Shown here in pieces: positions 26,898 to 36,465 of a DNA stretch of 64,000 bases. Origin of the DNA: Aeromicrobium sp. Root495 (GTDB lineage: Bacteria; Actinomycetota; Actinomycetes; Propionibacteriales; Nocardioidaceae); assembly GCF_001426755.1 (NCBI RefSeq), contig NZ_LMFJ01000001.1, forward strand, positions 1,049,846 through 1,113,845, read 5' to 3'. The notes beneath the pieces are model-generated. The model saw only the letters and a program-made list of their open reading frames with translations. It was not told the DNA's origin and did no database searches. How positions within the stretch are numbered: the stretch's first letter is position 1; the number at the start of each line of letters is the position of its first letter. The position numbers were made by a program, and so were the translations under genes.

Positions 26898-26936
26898 AAC
26901 CTAGGCGCGACCTCGGACAAGGTCCATCGCTAGGAT
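26898..26936. promoter_or_regulatory. Divergent leaderless promoters of hydrolase and priA
   Basis: The minus-strand TAGGTT (26898-26903) precedes the hydrolase ATG by 7 nt. The plus-strand TAGGAT (26931-26936) precedes the priA GTG by 6 nt. No clear -35 was found for either. Confidence 0.6.
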
Positions 26937-26942
26937 CGCCCG

Positions 26943-27677
26943 GTGAGTGACTACCTGGAGCTGCTGCCCGCCGTCGACATCAAGGGCGGCCAGGCCGTCC
27001 AGCTGGTCCAGGGGGTCGACGGCTCGGAGAAGCGCTTCGGCGACCCGGTCGAGGCCGCGCTGCGGTGGCAGTCGGCAGGGGCCGAGTGGCTGCACCTCGT
27101 CGACCTCGACGCCGCGTTCGGCCACGGCCAGAACCGCGAGCTCCAGGCCCGGATCGTCGGTGCTCTCGACATCAAGGTCGAGATGTCCGGCGGCATCCGC
27201 GACGACGAGTCGCTCGAGGCCGCCATGGCCACGGGCTGCCGTCGCGTGAACATCGGCACCGCCGCGCTGGAGCAGCCCGAGTGGTGCGCCCGGGCCATCG
27301 CCACGTGGGGCGACCGCGTGGCCATAGGCCTCGACGTCCGCGGCACGACGCTCGCCGCCCGCGGGTGGACGCGCGACGGCGGAGACCTCTACGAGACCCT
27401 CGCGCGCCTCGACGCCGAGGGCTGCGCGCGCTACGTCGTCACCGACGTCAACAAGGACGGCATGCTGCAGGGCCCGAACCTCGACCTGCTGCGCGACGTC
27501 TGCTCGCGGACCGACCGTCCCGTCGTCGCGTCGGGCGGCGTCACCACCCTCGCCGACATCGAGGCGCTCATGGGCCTCGTCGACATCGGTGTCGAGGGCG
27601 CCATCGCCGGAACCGCGCTGTACACGGGCCAGTTCACGCTCGAGGAGGCACTCGCCCTCACGAAGCGCGACCACTGA
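26943..27677 (+). CDS. priA: PriA: bifunctional HisA/TrpF isomerase
   Basis: 244 aa half-barrel-duplicated (beta-alpha)8 enzyme. The catalytic acids are in [14 protein letters not shown] and [15 protein letters not shown]. The [12 protein letters not shown] segment is the PriA variant of the HisA motif. In actinobacteria PriA isomerises both ProFAR (histidine) and PRA (tryptophan). No separate trpF is seen near trpC-B-A at 37.8-40.7 kb, which fits a dual role. Leaderless GTG at 26943. Confidence 0.93.
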   Translation: MSDYLELLPAVDIKGGQAVQLVQGVDGSEKRFGDPVEAALRWQSAGAEWLHLVDLDAAFGHGQNRELQARIVGALDIKVEMSGGIRDDESLEAAMATGCRRVNIGTAALEQPEWCARAIATWGDRVAIGLDVRGTTLAARGWTRDGGDLYETLARLDAEGCARYVVTDVNKDGMLQGPNLDLLRDVCSRTDRPVVASGGVTTLADIEALMGLVDIGVEGAIAGTALYTGQFTLEEALALTKRDH

Positions 27678-27681
27678 CCTG

Positions 27682-28017
27682 TCAGAGCACGTCGGTGACG
27701 AGCGCCAGGAACCCGTAGCCGGCGCCGACGAGGAGAGCCACGACCACGAGTCCCACGAGGAGGCAGCCGAGGACGGTGGCGACGGAACCCTCGTCGCCGT
27801 CGTCCCCGCGCACCGGCGGCGGGAGCGTCTCCCGCCCCATGTACGCCGCGAGGTGGGGCTGCGAGCAGAACCTGAAGGTGTCCTTCGCGCTGTCGCTGAA
27901 CCAGGAGTCGCCCCACTCGTCGTCATCGACACGGCGGTGGACGTTGACGATCATGGCGGCGTCGGACGAGGTGTCGATGGTCGCCCTGCAGTGGTCGCAG
28001 CGGTGGCTCGTGGCCAT
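27682..28017 (-). CDS. Small membrane protein with a zinc-ribbon-like N-terminus
   Basis: 111 aa. It begins MATSHRCDHCRATID, a CxxC pair, with a further Cys-x-x-x-His in FRFCSQPHLAAYM that could complete a metal site. The C-terminal segment SVATVLGCLLVGLVVVALLV is one membrane helix. I do not recognise a family. The ATG lies 6 nt after a minus-strand TAGGGT (28024-28029), the leaderless pattern. Its 3' end is 4 bp from the convergent priA stop. Confidence 0.75.
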   Translation of the reverse strand: MATSHRCDHCRATIDTSSDAAMIVNVHRRVDDDEWGDSWFSDSAKDTFRFCSQPHLAAYMGRETLPPPVRGDDGDEGSVATVLGCLLVGLVVVALLVGAGYGFLALVTDVL

Positions 28018-28023
28018 GGCCGG

Positions 28024-28048
28024 ACCCTACTGGTGGCCTCGGTAGGCT
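28024..28048. promoter_or_regulatory. Divergent leaderless promoters of the small zinc protein and hisF
   Basis: TAGGGT on the minus strand (28024-28029) is 6 nt from the ATG at 28017, and TAGGCT on the plus strand (28043-28048) is 6 nt from the hisF GTG at 28055. Confidence 0.65.
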
Positions 28049-28054
28049 CCTCGG

Positions 28055-28834
28055 GTGAGCCTCGCCGTGCGTGTCATCCCGTGCCTCGACGTCGACGCCG
28101 GCCGGGTGGTCAAGGGCGTCAACTTCGTCGACCTCGTGGATGCCGGCGACCCAGTCGAGATGGCCCGTGTCTATGACGCCGAGGGCGCCGACGAGCTGAC
28201 GTTCCTCGACATCACGGCCTCGAGCAGCGACCGCAGCACCACGTTCGACATCGTCGGCAGCACGGCCGAGCAGGTGTTCATCCCGCTCACCGTGGGTGGA
28301 GGGGTGCGGACCGTCGACGACGTCGACCGGCTGCTGCGCGCCGGTGCCGACAAGGTCGGCATCAACACCGCCGCCATCGCGCGGCCGGACGTCATCGCCG
28401 AGATCGCGCACCGCTTCGGCAACCAGGTGCTCGTCCTGAGCGTCGACGCCCGCCGGGCGCCGTCCTCGGGCGAGGGAGCCCAGCCCAGCGGGTTCGAGGT
28501 GACCACCCACGGCGGTCGCCAGAGCGCCGGGATCGACGCCGTCGAGTGGGTCCGTCAGGCCACGGAGCTGGGGGTCGGAGAGATCCTGCTCAACTCCATG
28601 GACGCCGACGGGACGAAGAACGGCTACGACCTGGAAATGATTCGGGCGGTCCGCGGTGTTACACCAGTGCCGCTCATCGCGAGCGGCGGCGCCGGCCGGC
28701 TCGAGCACTTCGCTCCCGCTGTGGAGGCCGGTGCCGATGCCGTCCTCGCCGCAAGTGTCTTCCACTTCGGCGACCTCACGATCGGAGCGGTCAAGAGCGC
28801 CCTGCGCTCGGCCGGACACAGTGTCAGACAATAA
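28055..28834 (+). CDS. hisF: Imidazole glycerol phosphate synthase, cyclase subunit
   Basis: 259 aa (beta-alpha)8 barrel. [19 protein letters not shown] carries the first catalytic Asp, and [18 protein letters not shown] the second. Two phosphate sites are visible in [11 protein letters not shown] and [11 protein letters not shown]. It pairs with HisH. A leaderless GTG start is likely. Its last 14 bases overlap the start of an ABC exporter gene, so hisF heads a four-gene coupled unit ending with hisI. Confidence 0.96.
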   Translation: MSLAVRVIPCLDVDAGRVVKGVNFVDLVDAGDPVEMARVYDAEGADELTFLDITASSSDRSTTFDIVGSTAEQVFIPLTVGGGVRTVDDVDRLLRAGADKVGINTAAIARPDVIAEIAHRFGNQVLVLSVDARRAPSSGEGAQPSGFEVTTHGGRQSAGIDAVEWVRQATELGVGEILLNSMDADGTKNGYDLEMIRAVRGVTPVPLIASGGAGRLEHFAPAVEAGADAVLAASVFHFGDLTIGAVKSALRSAGHSVRQ

Positions 28835-30668
28835 GCCCAGTACTCCCAGCACCGACAACCTCGCCGCGGGCTCAGCCGACCCCCGAGGGCTGACCCGGCG
28901 CGGTTTCGCCGTGCTCGGGATCGGCATCGGTCGCGAGCGGTTCATGTTCGCCCTGGCGGTCGTCTTCTCCTTGCTCTTCGGGCTCATGACCGTGGCCGAC
29001 GCCTGGGTGCTGGGCTATGCCACGGACCACGTGATCCGCCCGTCGTTCGATCGCGGCGACATCACCGACGGCACGCTCTGGGTGGCGATCGGTCTCTTCA
29101 TCGCCGTCGCGTTGCTGAGGACCGTGGGTGTGGTGGGCCGCCGGCTCGCCGGCGGCATCGTCTTCTACCGGCTCGTGGCCGCCGACCGCCGCCGCGTCAC
29201 CCGCAAGTACCTCGAGCTGCCGCTGTCGTGGCACCAGTCGCACCCCACGGGGCAGCTGCTCTCCAACGCGAACGCCGACGTCGAGGCCATCTGGAGCGTT
29301 TTCATGCCGCTCCCCATGGCCCTCGGCGTCCTCGCGATGCTCGTGGGCGCCGTCGCCACGATGCTCGTGGCCGACGCCGTCCTCACGCTCGTGGGGCTCG
29401 TCGTCTTCCCCGCACTCTTCGCCATCAACATCGTGTACCAGCGGTGGCAGGGCCCGCGCATGGCGCACGCACAGAGCCTGCGCGGCGACGTCTCGGCCAT
29501 CGCCCACGAGTCCTTCGACGGTGCGCTCGTCGTCAAGAGCCTCGGCCGCGAGGACGACGAGACCCGCCGGTTCGCCGCGGCCGCCGAGCGCCTGCGCGAC
29601 GCCAACATCGGCGTCGGACGGATCCGCGCGGTCTTCGACCCCGTGCTGGAGGCGCTGCCCAACCTCGGGATCCTGGCCGTCCTGCTCCTCGGTGCGCTCC
29701 GGGTGGAGTCCGGTGCCGCCGAGCCCGGCGACGTCGTGCAGATCGCCTTCCTCTTCACGGTCGTGGCCATGCCGGTGCGCGCCATCGGCTGGGTCCTGGG
29801 TGAGCTGCCGCGCAGTGTCGTGGGCTGGGACCGCGTCCGCACGGTCCTCGACGACGACGCGCACATGCCGTACGGCACCCGCGCCCTCGCCGGTGAGGGT
29901 CCCGTCGCGCTGCGGGTCGACGACCTCGGGTTCTCCCACGAGCCGCTGGCCGACGGGGGAGTGCCGGTCCTGTCCGACCTCTCCTTCGACGTGGCCCCGG
30001 GCAGCGTCACCGCGGTCGTGGGGGCGACGGGCAGCGGCAAGAGCACGCTCACCTCGCTGGTCACCCGGCTCGTCGACCCGGTCACCGGCACGGTGAGCCT
30101 CGACGGAGTCGACGTCCGCGACCTCAGCCACGCCGGGCTGGCGGCGTCGGTGGCCCTCGTCCCGCAGTCCACGTTCCTCTTCGACGACTCGGTCCGCAGC
30201 AACGTCACCCTCGGCGCCGAGGTCGACGACGACGCGGTCTGGGACGCGCTGCGGGTCGTGCAGGCCGAGCGCTTCGTGTCGGCCCTGCCCCACGGACTCG
30301 ACACCGAGCTGGGCGAGCGCGGCACGAGCCTCTCGGGCGGGCAGCGCCAGCGGCTCGCTCTGGCCCGCGCCCTCGTGCGCCGTCCCCGCCTGCTCGTCAT
30401 GGACGACGCCACGAGCGCGCTCGACCCCGACGTGGAGCAGCGCATCCTGCGTGCGCTCGCCGACCAGACGGCCGACGGCACCGGCCCGAGCGTGCTCGTG
30501 GTCGCCTACCGCAAGGCCACCATCGCGCTGGCCGACACCGTCCTGCACCTCGCCGACGGCCGGATCGTCGGCCGCGGTCCCCACGACGAGCTGCACGCGA
30601 GGTCGGCGGCCTACCGCGACCTCGTCGACGCCTACGACCAGGCCCGCGAGGAGGTCGACCATGAGTGA
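28821..30668 (+). CDS. ABC exporter half-transporter with degenerate ATPase site
   Basis: 615 aa: a type IV membrane domain (about residues 30-330, six helices) and an NBD. Walker A is GATGSGKST (from 401) and the signature [15 protein letters not shown]. The residue after Walker B is Asp529 ([11 protein letters not shown]) where the catalytic Glu should be, and the switch histidine is Tyr563 (VVAYRKAT). This is the non-hydrolysing half of a heterodimer. I chose GTG 28821, which overlaps hisF and gives the N-terminus [17 protein letters not shown]; the protein before it in frame is hisF shadow. It overlaps its partner by 8 bp. Confidence 0.9.
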   Translation: MSDNKPSTPSTDNLAAGSADPRGLTRRGFAVLGIGIGRERFMFALAVVFSLLFGLMTVADAWVLGYATDHVIRPSFDRGDITDGTLWVAIGLFIAVALLRTVGVVGRRLAGGIVFYRLVAADRRRVTRKYLELPLSWHQSHPTGQLLSNANADVEAIWSVFMPLPMALGVLAMLVGAVATMLVADAVLTLVGLVVFPALFAINIVYQRWQGPRMAHAQSLRGDVSAIAHESFDGALVVKSLGREDDETRRFAAAAERLRDANIGVGRIRAVFDPVLEALPNLGILAVLLLGALRVESGAAEPGDVVQIAFLFTVVAMPVRAIGWVLGELPRSVVGWDRVRTVLDDDAHMPYGTRALAGEGPVALRVDDLGFSHEPLADGGVPVLSDLSFDVAPGSVTAVVGATGSGKSTLTSLVTRLVDPVTGTVSLDGVDVRDLSHAGLAASVALVPQSTFLFDDSVRSNVTLGAEVDDDAVWDALRVVQAERFVSALPHGLDTELGERGTSLSGGQRQRLALARALVRRPRLLVMDDATSALDPDVEQRILRALADQTADGTGPSVLVVAYRKATIALADTVLHLADGRIVGRGPHDELHARSAAYRDLVDAYDQAREEVDHE

Positions 30669-32553
30669 CACCGACGCCCTCGACGGGGTCCTGCCCGTGC
30701 CCGAGGAGATCGAGCGCGAGGGCAGCCTCGCGATCATCCGCAGGGGCCTCTCCCTCTCGCCCGCCATCACGCAGGGCATCTGGCTCACCGCGGTGCTGTC
30801 CGCGCTGGGCACGGTCGGCAGCGCCGTCGTCCCCATCGTCGTGCAGCGCGCCATCGACGACGGTCTCGGCGGCAGCGAGACCGGCAGCGGCGCTGTCGAC
30901 GTCGGCCGCATCGGCATGTACGTCGGGGTCACGCTCGTCGTGCTCCTGCTCACCGGCATCGCTGCGTCGTTGTCCAAGGTGCGCATCTTCACCGCGAGCG
31001 AGCGAGGTCTCGCCGAGCTCCGCGTCCGCGCGTTCCGCCACGTGCACGACCTCTCGATGCTCACCCAGAACACGCAGCGCCGGGGCTCGCTCGTCTCGCG
31101 CGTCACCTCCGACGTCGACCAGATCTCGCAGTTCCTGCAGTTCACCGGCCTCATCATGATCGTGAGCGTCGGCCAGATGATCGTCGCGACGATCGTCATG
31201 GCGTTCCTGTCCTGGCAGCTCACGATCGTCGTGCTCGCCAGCTTCGTGCCCCTCGTGCTCCTCCTGTCCACGTTCGCGGAGCGCATGTCCCGCGCCTACG
31301 ACCGTGTCCGGGCGACGGTGGGCGAGCTGCTGGCCGTCGTGGGGGAGCCCGTGGTCGGCGCCTCCGTGGTGCGTTCCTACGCCATCGAGGAGCGCACCCA
31401 GCGCCGCATCGACGATGCCATCGACACCAACTACCGCGCCAACGTGCGCGCCCAGACCATCGTCTCGGTCACCTTCGCGTCGGCCACCGTGGTGGCGGGC
31501 ATCGCCAACGCGGCCGTCCTGGGTGTCGGCCTCTGGCTGGGCCTGCTGGGCGACCTCTCGCTGGGCACCGTGATCGCCTTCATCTTCCTCGTCGGGCTCT
31601 TCGTCGGGCCGGCGCAGATGGCCACGCAGGTCATCACCGACGCGCAGAACGCCGTCGCCTCCTGGCGTCGGGTCATCGAACTGCTCGAGACGCCGGCCGA
31701 CGTCGTGGACCCGGGTCCGGGTGGCGAGCGGCTGGCCGACGGCGACCTGGGCGCGCGGTTCCGCCACGTCACGTTCCGCTACCCCGACGGCCCGGTGGTG
31801 CTCGACGACGTCGACGTCACCATCGCGCCGCGGCAGCGGGTCGCCGTGGTGGGGGAGACGGGCTCGGGGAAGACCACGTTCGCCAAGCTCCTGACGCGCC
31901 TCATGGACCCGGTCGAGGGCGCTGTGCTGCTCGGCCGCGACGACGAGTGGACCGACGTCTCCCGGGCGCCGTTCGACGACCTGCGCCGGCACGTCGTGAT
32001 GGTCCCGCAGGAGGGCTTCCTGTTCGACGCCACCCTGCGTGAGAACCTGCTCTACGGCCGCAGCGACGCCACCGATGCCGAGCTCGTGGCGGTCTTCGAC
32101 GACCTCGCGCTCACCGACTGGTTCCGAGCGCTGCCGCACGGCCTCGACGCCCGTGTGGGCCAGCGGGGCGAGGCGCTGTCGGCAGGCGAGCGCCAGATCG
32201 TCGCGCTCGTCCGGTCGGCGCTGGCCGACCCTGACTTCCTCGTGCTCGACGAGGCCACGAGCGCCGTCGACCCGCAGACCGAGCTCCGCGCCACCCGGGC
32301 GCTCGAGAGGCTTCTCGACGGCCGCACCAGCGTCACGATCGCGCACCGCCTGAGCACGGCCGAGAACGCCGACCGCGTCCTCGTCTTCGACGCCGGTCGC
32401 CTCGTGGAGGACGGCTCGCACCGCGAGCTCGTCGCCCTCGGCGGCACCTACGCGCGGCTGCACGCCAGCTGGGTGGCTCAGCAGAAGCTGGCACCGGGCG
32501 CGGTGGGTGCGGGCTCCGCGGGTGGGGGCGCAGTGGGAGGATCGGGTTCGTGA
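30661..32553 (+). CDS. ABC exporter half-transporter with canonical catalytic residues
   Basis: 630 aa. An N-terminal cytoplasmic extension with ELB-like sequence ([20 protein letters not shown]) precedes six helices and the NBD. Walker A is [12 protein letters not shown]; the Walker B Glu531 ([11 protein letters not shown]) and switch His562 (IAHRLST) are intact. Its signature is LSAGERQ (506-512) instead of LSGGQRQ. Together with the partner, one composite site is complete and one degenerate, as in TM287/288-like exporters. The C-terminal tail is Gly/Ala rich. The stop overlaps hisI as GTGA. Confidence 0.92.
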   Translation: MSDTDALDGVLPVPEEIEREGSLAIIRRGLSLSPAITQGIWLTAVLSALGTVGSAVVPIVVQRAIDDGLGGSETGSGAVDVGRIGMYVGVTLVVLLLTGIAASLSKVRIFTASERGLAELRVRAFRHVHDLSMLTQNTQRRGSLVSRVTSDVDQISQFLQFTGLIMIVSVGQMIVATIVMAFLSWQLTIVVLASFVPLVLLLSTFAERMSRAYDRVRATVGELLAVVGEPVVGASVVRSYAIEERTQRRIDDAIDTNYRANVRAQTIVSVTFASATVVAGIANAAVLGVGLWLGLLGDLSLGTVIAFIFLVGLFVGPAQMATQVITDAQNAVASWRRVIELLETPADVVDPGPGGERLADGDLGARFRHVTFRYPDGPVVLDDVDVTIAPRQRVAVVGETGSGKTTFAKLLTRLMDPVEGAVLLGRDDEWTDVSRAPFDDLRRHVVMVPQEGFLFDATLRENLLYGRSDATDAELVAVFDDLALTDWFRALPHGLDARVGQRGEALSAGERQIVALVRSALADPDFLVLDEATSAVDPQTELRATRALERLLDGRTSVTIAHRLSTAENADRVLVFDAGRLVEDGSHRELVALGGTYARLHASWVAQQKLAPGAVGAGSAGGGAVGGSGS

Positions 32554-32888
32554 CCTCCCTCGACCCAGCCGTCGCCGCACGGCTCAAGCGCGACGGCGCC
32601 GGCCTCGTGCCCGCCGTGGTGCAGGACGCGTCCACCGGCGCTGTGCTCATGCTGGGCTGGATGGACGACGAGGCGCTGCACCGCACGCTCACCACCGGCC
32701 GCGGCACGTACTGGAGCCGTAGCCGCCAGGAGTACTGGGTCAAGGGCGAGACCTCGGGCCACACGCAGGCCGTGCGCGAGGTCCGCCTCGACTGCGACGG
32801 CGACACGATCCTGCTCACCGTCGACCAGCACGGGCCGGCCTGCCACACCGGTGACACCACGTGCTTCGACGCCGATCGGCTGCTGTGA
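32550..32888 (+). CDS. hisI: Phosphoribosyl-AMP cyclohydrolase
   Basis: 112 aa, the single-domain HisI without HisE. The metal and active-site segments are present: [61 protein letters not shown] and TCF. It opens the adenine ring of PR-AMP in histidine synthesis. GTG 32550 overlaps the ABC exporter gene, so its expression is coupled to it. Confidence 0.95.
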   Translation: MTSLDPAVAARLKRDGAGLVPAVVQDASTGAVLMLGWMDDEALHRTLTTGRGTYWSRSRQEYWVKGETSGHTQAVREVRLDCDGDTILLTVDQHGPACHTGDTTCFDADRLL

Positions 32889-33478
32889 GCGCGCGGCTGC
32901 CCGCTCGGGAGAAGCTGCTGGTCCCCGTCGTGCTCGGACTGCTCGTCGCGGGCGGCGGAGCGTTCCTCGCCCTCTCCAGGACGTGGCAGCGTGCCGACGT
33001 CCAGGCCTCCGGCGCACCGTCGGACCGTGTCGAGGTCACGGGCACGGCTGCGTACCCGGCGGCCACGGCCCTGGCCCTCGTGGTCCTCACGGCCGGTCTC
33101 GCGATCCTCGCGGCCGGTCGCCGCACGCGCCGGGTCGTGGGTGTCCTGGTCGTGCTCGTCTCCGTCGGGGCGCTGGTCATGCTCGTCCCGGGCGACGACT
33201 CGCTCGACTCCGCCCTGCGCGAGGCGGTCGAGAAGTCGCCGTCCTTCACGGGCGGCAACCAGCCCGACTCCGTGGTCACCACGGGGTGGATCTTGGTGGC
33301 GTGGGCCGGGTTCGTGCTGGCAGCGGTCCTCGGTGTCGTCGCAGCCCTGCACGGTGGGCGCTGGTCCACCATGAGCGGACGCTACGACGCGCCGGGTGCG
33401 CGTCGTCCCGACGTCGACCCCGACGACCCGATGGACCTCTGGAAGGCGCAGGACCGCGGGGACGACCCCACCGCATGA
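32885..33478 (+). CDS. Trp-operon-associated membrane protein (TIGR02234 type)
   Basis: 197 aa with four hydrophobic helices: [57 protein letters not shown] and [19 protein letters not shown]. After helix 1 comes the [10 protein letters not shown] segment typical of this actinobacterial family. The C-terminus has [18 protein letters not shown], the family ending WdaLDRGeDPT. The family normally lies between trpE and trpC; here hisI precedes it directly. Function unknown. GTGA overlap with hisI. Confidence 0.88.
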   Translation: MSARLPAREKLLVPVVLGLLVAGGGAFLALSRTWQRADVQASGAPSDRVEVTGTAAYPAATALALVVLTAGLAILAAGRRTRRVVGVLVVLVSVGALVMLVPGDDSLDSALREAVEKSPSFTGGNQPDSVVTTGWILVAWAGFVLAAVLGVVAALHGGRWSTMSGRYDAPGARRPDVDPDDPMDLWKAQDRGDDPTA

Positions 33479-33592
33479 GCACCTCGGCGCACTTCCGTGA
33501 CAGATCGTCCGTAACCCCTGCCGCCGGACTTTCGTTGTTCGGGGCAATGAGGGTCTCGGAACCCTCGCGACTCGGGATGCGGAGGTTGCTGG

Positions 33593-34786
33593 ATGAAGGT
33601 CGTCGTCCATGACTTCAGCGGACACCCGTTCCAGGTCCAGCTGAGCCGCGAGCTCGCCCGCCGAGGCCACGACGTCGTCCACTCCTCCTGCGCCGCCTAC
33701 GTCTCCGGCAAGGGCCGACTCGAGGCCGAGCCCGGTGAGACCCTGCGGTTCGAGACCGTCGGCGACGGGATCGTCTTCGACAAGGAGCGCTTCGTCCACC
33801 GCCTGCTCATGGAGCTGCGGCTCGGCATCGATCTCGTCAAGCACGTGCGCCAGGAGCGTCCCGACGTCGTCCTGCTCTCCAACGTGCAGATCCCCACGCT
33901 CACGCTCTTCGCCTTCGTGATGATGTTCCTGCGGACGCCGTGGGTGCTCTGGCACCAGGACGTCTACTCCGTGGCGGTCCGCGCCTTCGCCGGTGAGAAG
34001 CTCTCCAAGGCCTTCGGGGTCGTGGCCTGGGGCTTCGAGGTCGCCGAGCGGTTCTCCTCGCGTCGCTCCCGGGCGATCGTCGTCATCGCCGACTCGTTCG
34101 TGCCGGTCCACGAGGGCTGGGGGACGGCCGACAAGGTCACCGTCATCCCCAACTGGGCCCCGCTCGACGAGATCGTCCCCCGCGAGCGCAAGAACGACTG
34201 GGCCGTCGAGCACCAGCTCGACGACACGTTCACGCTGCTGTACTCGGGCACCCTCGGCCTCAAGCACGACCCGGGCCTCCTCGTGCAGCTCACGAAGGCG
34301 GTCCAGGAGCGCGGACGCGACGCCCGGCTCGTCGTCGTGAACGACGGACCTGCCGTCGAGCTCATCCGCGACCTGGCGGCCCGTGAGTCCGTGCCCGTGA
34401 CCCTGCTTCCCTTCCAGCCCTACGAGCGCCTCCCCGAGGTCCTCGCCACCGGCGACGTCCTCGTGGTGCTCCTCGACCAGCAGGCGGGCGCGTTCTCGGT
34501 GCCGTCCAAGACCCTGTCGTACCTCTGCGCCGGTCGCCCCGTCGTCGGCCTCATGCCGGCCGAGAACTCGGCCTCCGACCTCATCAGGTCCACCGGCGGC
34601 TTCGTTGCACCGCCGTCGTCGGACTCGGTCCCCGCCGTCGCCGACTGGGTCGCCGACCTGATGGACGAGCCCGACCGCCGCGACGAGGTCGGCCGGGCGT
34701 CCCGCGAGCTCGCCGAGCGCGAGTTCGCCCTCGAGACGTGCGGCGACGCGTTCGAGAAGATCCTCCTCGAGAGCGCGCGCCGATGA
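33593..34786 (+). CDS. GT4-type glycosyltransferase
   Basis: 397 aa, two Rossmann domains (GT-B). The N-terminal VVVHDFSGHPFQVQLSRELA is the acceptor side; the donor side has TLLYSGTLGLKHDPGLL and the late DVLVVLLDQQAGAFSVPSKT and SYLCAGRPVVGLM, typical of WcaI-like GT4 enzymes. It probably adds a sugar to a lipid-linked intermediate. GGAGGT at 33581-33586 is an excellent ribosome site. A 6-bp hairpin (33549-33566) lies in the 114-bp gap before it, and this gap suggests a separate transcription unit from the his/trp genes. Confidence 0.88.
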   Translation: MKVVVHDFSGHPFQVQLSRELARRGHDVVHSSCAAYVSGKGRLEAEPGETLRFETVGDGIVFDKERFVHRLLMELRLGIDLVKHVRQERPDVVLLSNVQIPTLTLFAFVMMFLRTPWVLWHQDVYSVAVRAFAGEKLSKAFGVVAWGFEVAERFSSRRSRAIVVIADSFVPVHEGWGTADKVTVIPNWAPLDEIVPRERKNDWAVEHQLDDTFTLLYSGTLGLKHDPGLLVQLTKAVQERGRDARLVVVNDGPAVELIRDLAARESVPVTLLPFQPYERLPEVLATGDVLVVLLDQQAGAFSVPSKTLSYLCAGRPVVGLMPAENSASDLIRSTGGFVAPPSSDSVPAVADWVADLMDEPDRRDEVGRASRELAEREFALETCGDAFEKILLESARR

Positions 34787-35457
34787 GTGCGCCCACCCCG
34801 GTCCGCGTCGTCCTCGGCTCCGGCACCCGGCTCGGCCGGGCCGTCCTCGCCGGTTCGCAGAGCCGCGACGTCCGCCCCGTCGCCACGAGCTCGCGTCCCG
34901 TGCCGGCCCCTTCGGCCGCCGAGCTGCTGAGCGACTCCGAGGGGCCCGTCGAGCTCGTGGTGTGCGCGCTCGGACCCGTCCACCCCACCGAGGCCCGCTC
35001 CGCCGACGACATGGCGGCCTTCCAGCGCGACCTGGGTGTCGTGGCCGGCGTGCTCGACGAGGCCGGCGACCGTCCGGTCTCCGTCGTCCTCGTCTCCACC
35101 GTCATCGCCCTGGCCCCGGGCGACGACCGCCGCTACTACGGCGGCTGGAAGAACCTGGTGGAGGGCGAGCTGCGCGACCTCGTCGCCGCCCACGGACGCC
35201 ACGCCGGCCTGGCGGTGCTGTACCCCGGCCGACTCGTCGAGTCCGGCTCGGTCCTGCACGCCACCTACGGGCGTCTCGCCGCCCGCATCGACTCCCTCCT
35301 GGCCGGACGGTCGGCCTCGGCCGTCGTCGGCCTCGACGCCCGGGCCTGGCTCGCCGTCGCCGCGCTGCGCACCGTGCTGCGCTCCCTGCTCCCCGGCCGT
35401 TCGGCCGTTCGACCCCCCGTCCCTGTCTCCTCCTCCGAGAGCCGGTCCGTCGCATGA
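34783..35457 (+). CDS. NAD(P)-binding Rossmann-fold (SDR-like) protein
   Basis: 224 aa. The N-terminal VRVVLGSGTRLGRAVLAG is a Gly-rich dinucleotide loop of modified form, and VVCALGPVHPTEA follows at the NNAG position. Ser in VLVSTVIAL and the YxxxK in YGGWKNLVEGELRDL complete an SDR-type triad. It is shorter than typical sugar epimerases (about 310 aa) and lacks much of the substrate domain. Coupled by ATGA on both sides to the glycosyltransferase and the sugar transferase, so probably a sugar-modifying step. Substrate unknown. Confidence 0.8.
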   Translation: MSAPTPVRVVLGSGTRLGRAVLAGSQSRDVRPVATSSRPVPAPSAAELLSDSEGPVELVVCALGPVHPTEARSADDMAAFQRDLGVVAGVLDEAGDRPVSVVLVSTVIALAPGDDRRYYGGWKNLVEGELRDLVAAHGRHAGLAVLYPGRLVESGSVLHATYGRLAARIDSLLAGRSASAVVGLDARAWLAVAALRTVLRSLLPGRSAVRPPVPVSSSESRSVA

Positions 35458-36221
35458 TGAAGAAGCGTCTCCTCGATCTCGTCCTGACCGTCGTCGGAGC
35501 CCTCGTGTGGGTCCCTGTGGTCCTGCTCGTCGGCCTGGCCATCGCCATCACGTCGGGCCGTCCGGTCCTGTACCGCTCGGTGCGGCGCATCTCGCGCGAC
35601 GAGGAGCGGCGCATCGTGAAGTTCCGCACCATGATCAAGAACGCCGACAAGATCGCCAACCGCGACACCGTCCCCGTCGAGAAGCAGCAGCGGTTCCTCA
35701 ACATCGCCCCCGACTCGCCGCTCTACACGCCGGTGGGCCGCAAGGTCGAGCGCTTCGCCCTCACCGAGCTTCCGCAGTTCCTGCACATCCTTCGCGGCCA
35801 CATGAGCATCGTCGGCAACCGACCGCTTCCCGAGAACGTCATGGCGTGCCTGCGCGAGGAGTACCCGCACGCCGACGACCGCTTCCTCACGCCCGCCGGA
35901 CTCACCGGTCCTGCGCAGCTCGTGGGACGCGACGCGCTGACCGACGACGAGCGCCTCACGCTCGAGGGCGCCTACTGCCGCGCGGCGCTCACGGGCTACA
36001 CGTTCCGTCTCGACCTGGCCATCCTCTTCGCCACGATCTTCGGGGTGCTGGGCATCACGAAGGGCCTGGACTACAACGGTGTCATCGAGCTCATCGAGCG
36101 CCACACCCGCCGCGCCCGCGTGACGGCCGACGCGTTCGAGCCCGCCCCCGCCCTGACGCGGACCGAGTTCGGCGACGCGGTGCCCGACGGGTACGCTGAC
36201 GTCGACTCGAACATCGCCTGA
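35454..36221 (+). CDS. Bacterial sugar transferase (undecaprenyl-phosphate type)
   Basis: 255 aa. One N-terminal membrane segment (LVLTVVGALVWVPVVLLVGLA) then the PF02397-type catalytic domain: VKFRTMIKNADK, RFALTELPQFLHILRGHMSI and VGNRPLPENVM. Such enzymes start or extend lipid-linked glycans by moving a sugar-1-phosphate to undecaprenyl phosphate. The first ATG (35454) overlaps the previous stop; a second ATG follows at once. It closes a three-gene cassette. Confidence 0.92.
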   Translation: MMKKRLLDLVLTVVGALVWVPVVLLVGLAIAITSGRPVLYRSVRRISRDEERRIVKFRTMIKNADKIANRDTVPVEKQQRFLNIAPDSPLYTPVGRKVERFALTELPQFLHILRGHMSIVGNRPLPENVMACLREEYPHADDRFLTPAGLTGPAQLVGRDALTDDERLTLEGAYCRAALTGYTFRLDLAILFATIFGVLGITKGLDYNGVIELIERHTRRARVTADAFEPAPALTRTEFGDAVPDGYADVDSNIA

Positions 36222-36229
36222 GGAGACTC

Positions 36230-36430
36230 ATGTCGCACGGAAGCTCGCCCGCCGCCTGGACCGCCGTCCTGCTGGCTCTGCTCGGCATCACCATCGGCGG
36301 TATCGCGCTCATCCCTGAGCCGCACTGGGTGCTCTTCACCATCGGCACGGTCATCGCCGTGCTCGCGGCTCCGATCGGCAAGGTCATGGCGTCGCTCGGC
36401 TACGGCGTCGATCGCGCGCCCGGCCACTGA
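36230..36430 (+). CDS. HGxxPAAW-family small membrane protein
   Basis: 66 aa. It begins MSHGSSPAAWTAVLLALLG, an exact HGxxPAAW signature, with two helices (AVLLALLGITIGGIALI and WVLFTIGTVIAVLAAPIG) and a conserved C-terminal KVMASLGYG. The family is confined to actinobacteria and usually sits between the Trp-operon membrane protein and trpC; function unknown. GAGGAG at 36221-36226 precedes the ATG. It is 8 bp after the sugar transferase. Confidence 0.9.
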   Translation: MSHGSSPAAWTAVLLALLGITIGGIALIPEPHWVLFTIGTVIAVLAAPIGKVMASLGYGVDRAPGH

Positions 36431-36465
36431 GCTCACCTCTCGCCCAGCGCTCAGGAGCTCGGCTC

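Noticed and set aside
26890-26920. Upstream ATG (26920) for the hydrolase
   Set aside because: It would add 10 residues with no family match and cover the -10 hexamer used by the leaderless start at 26890.
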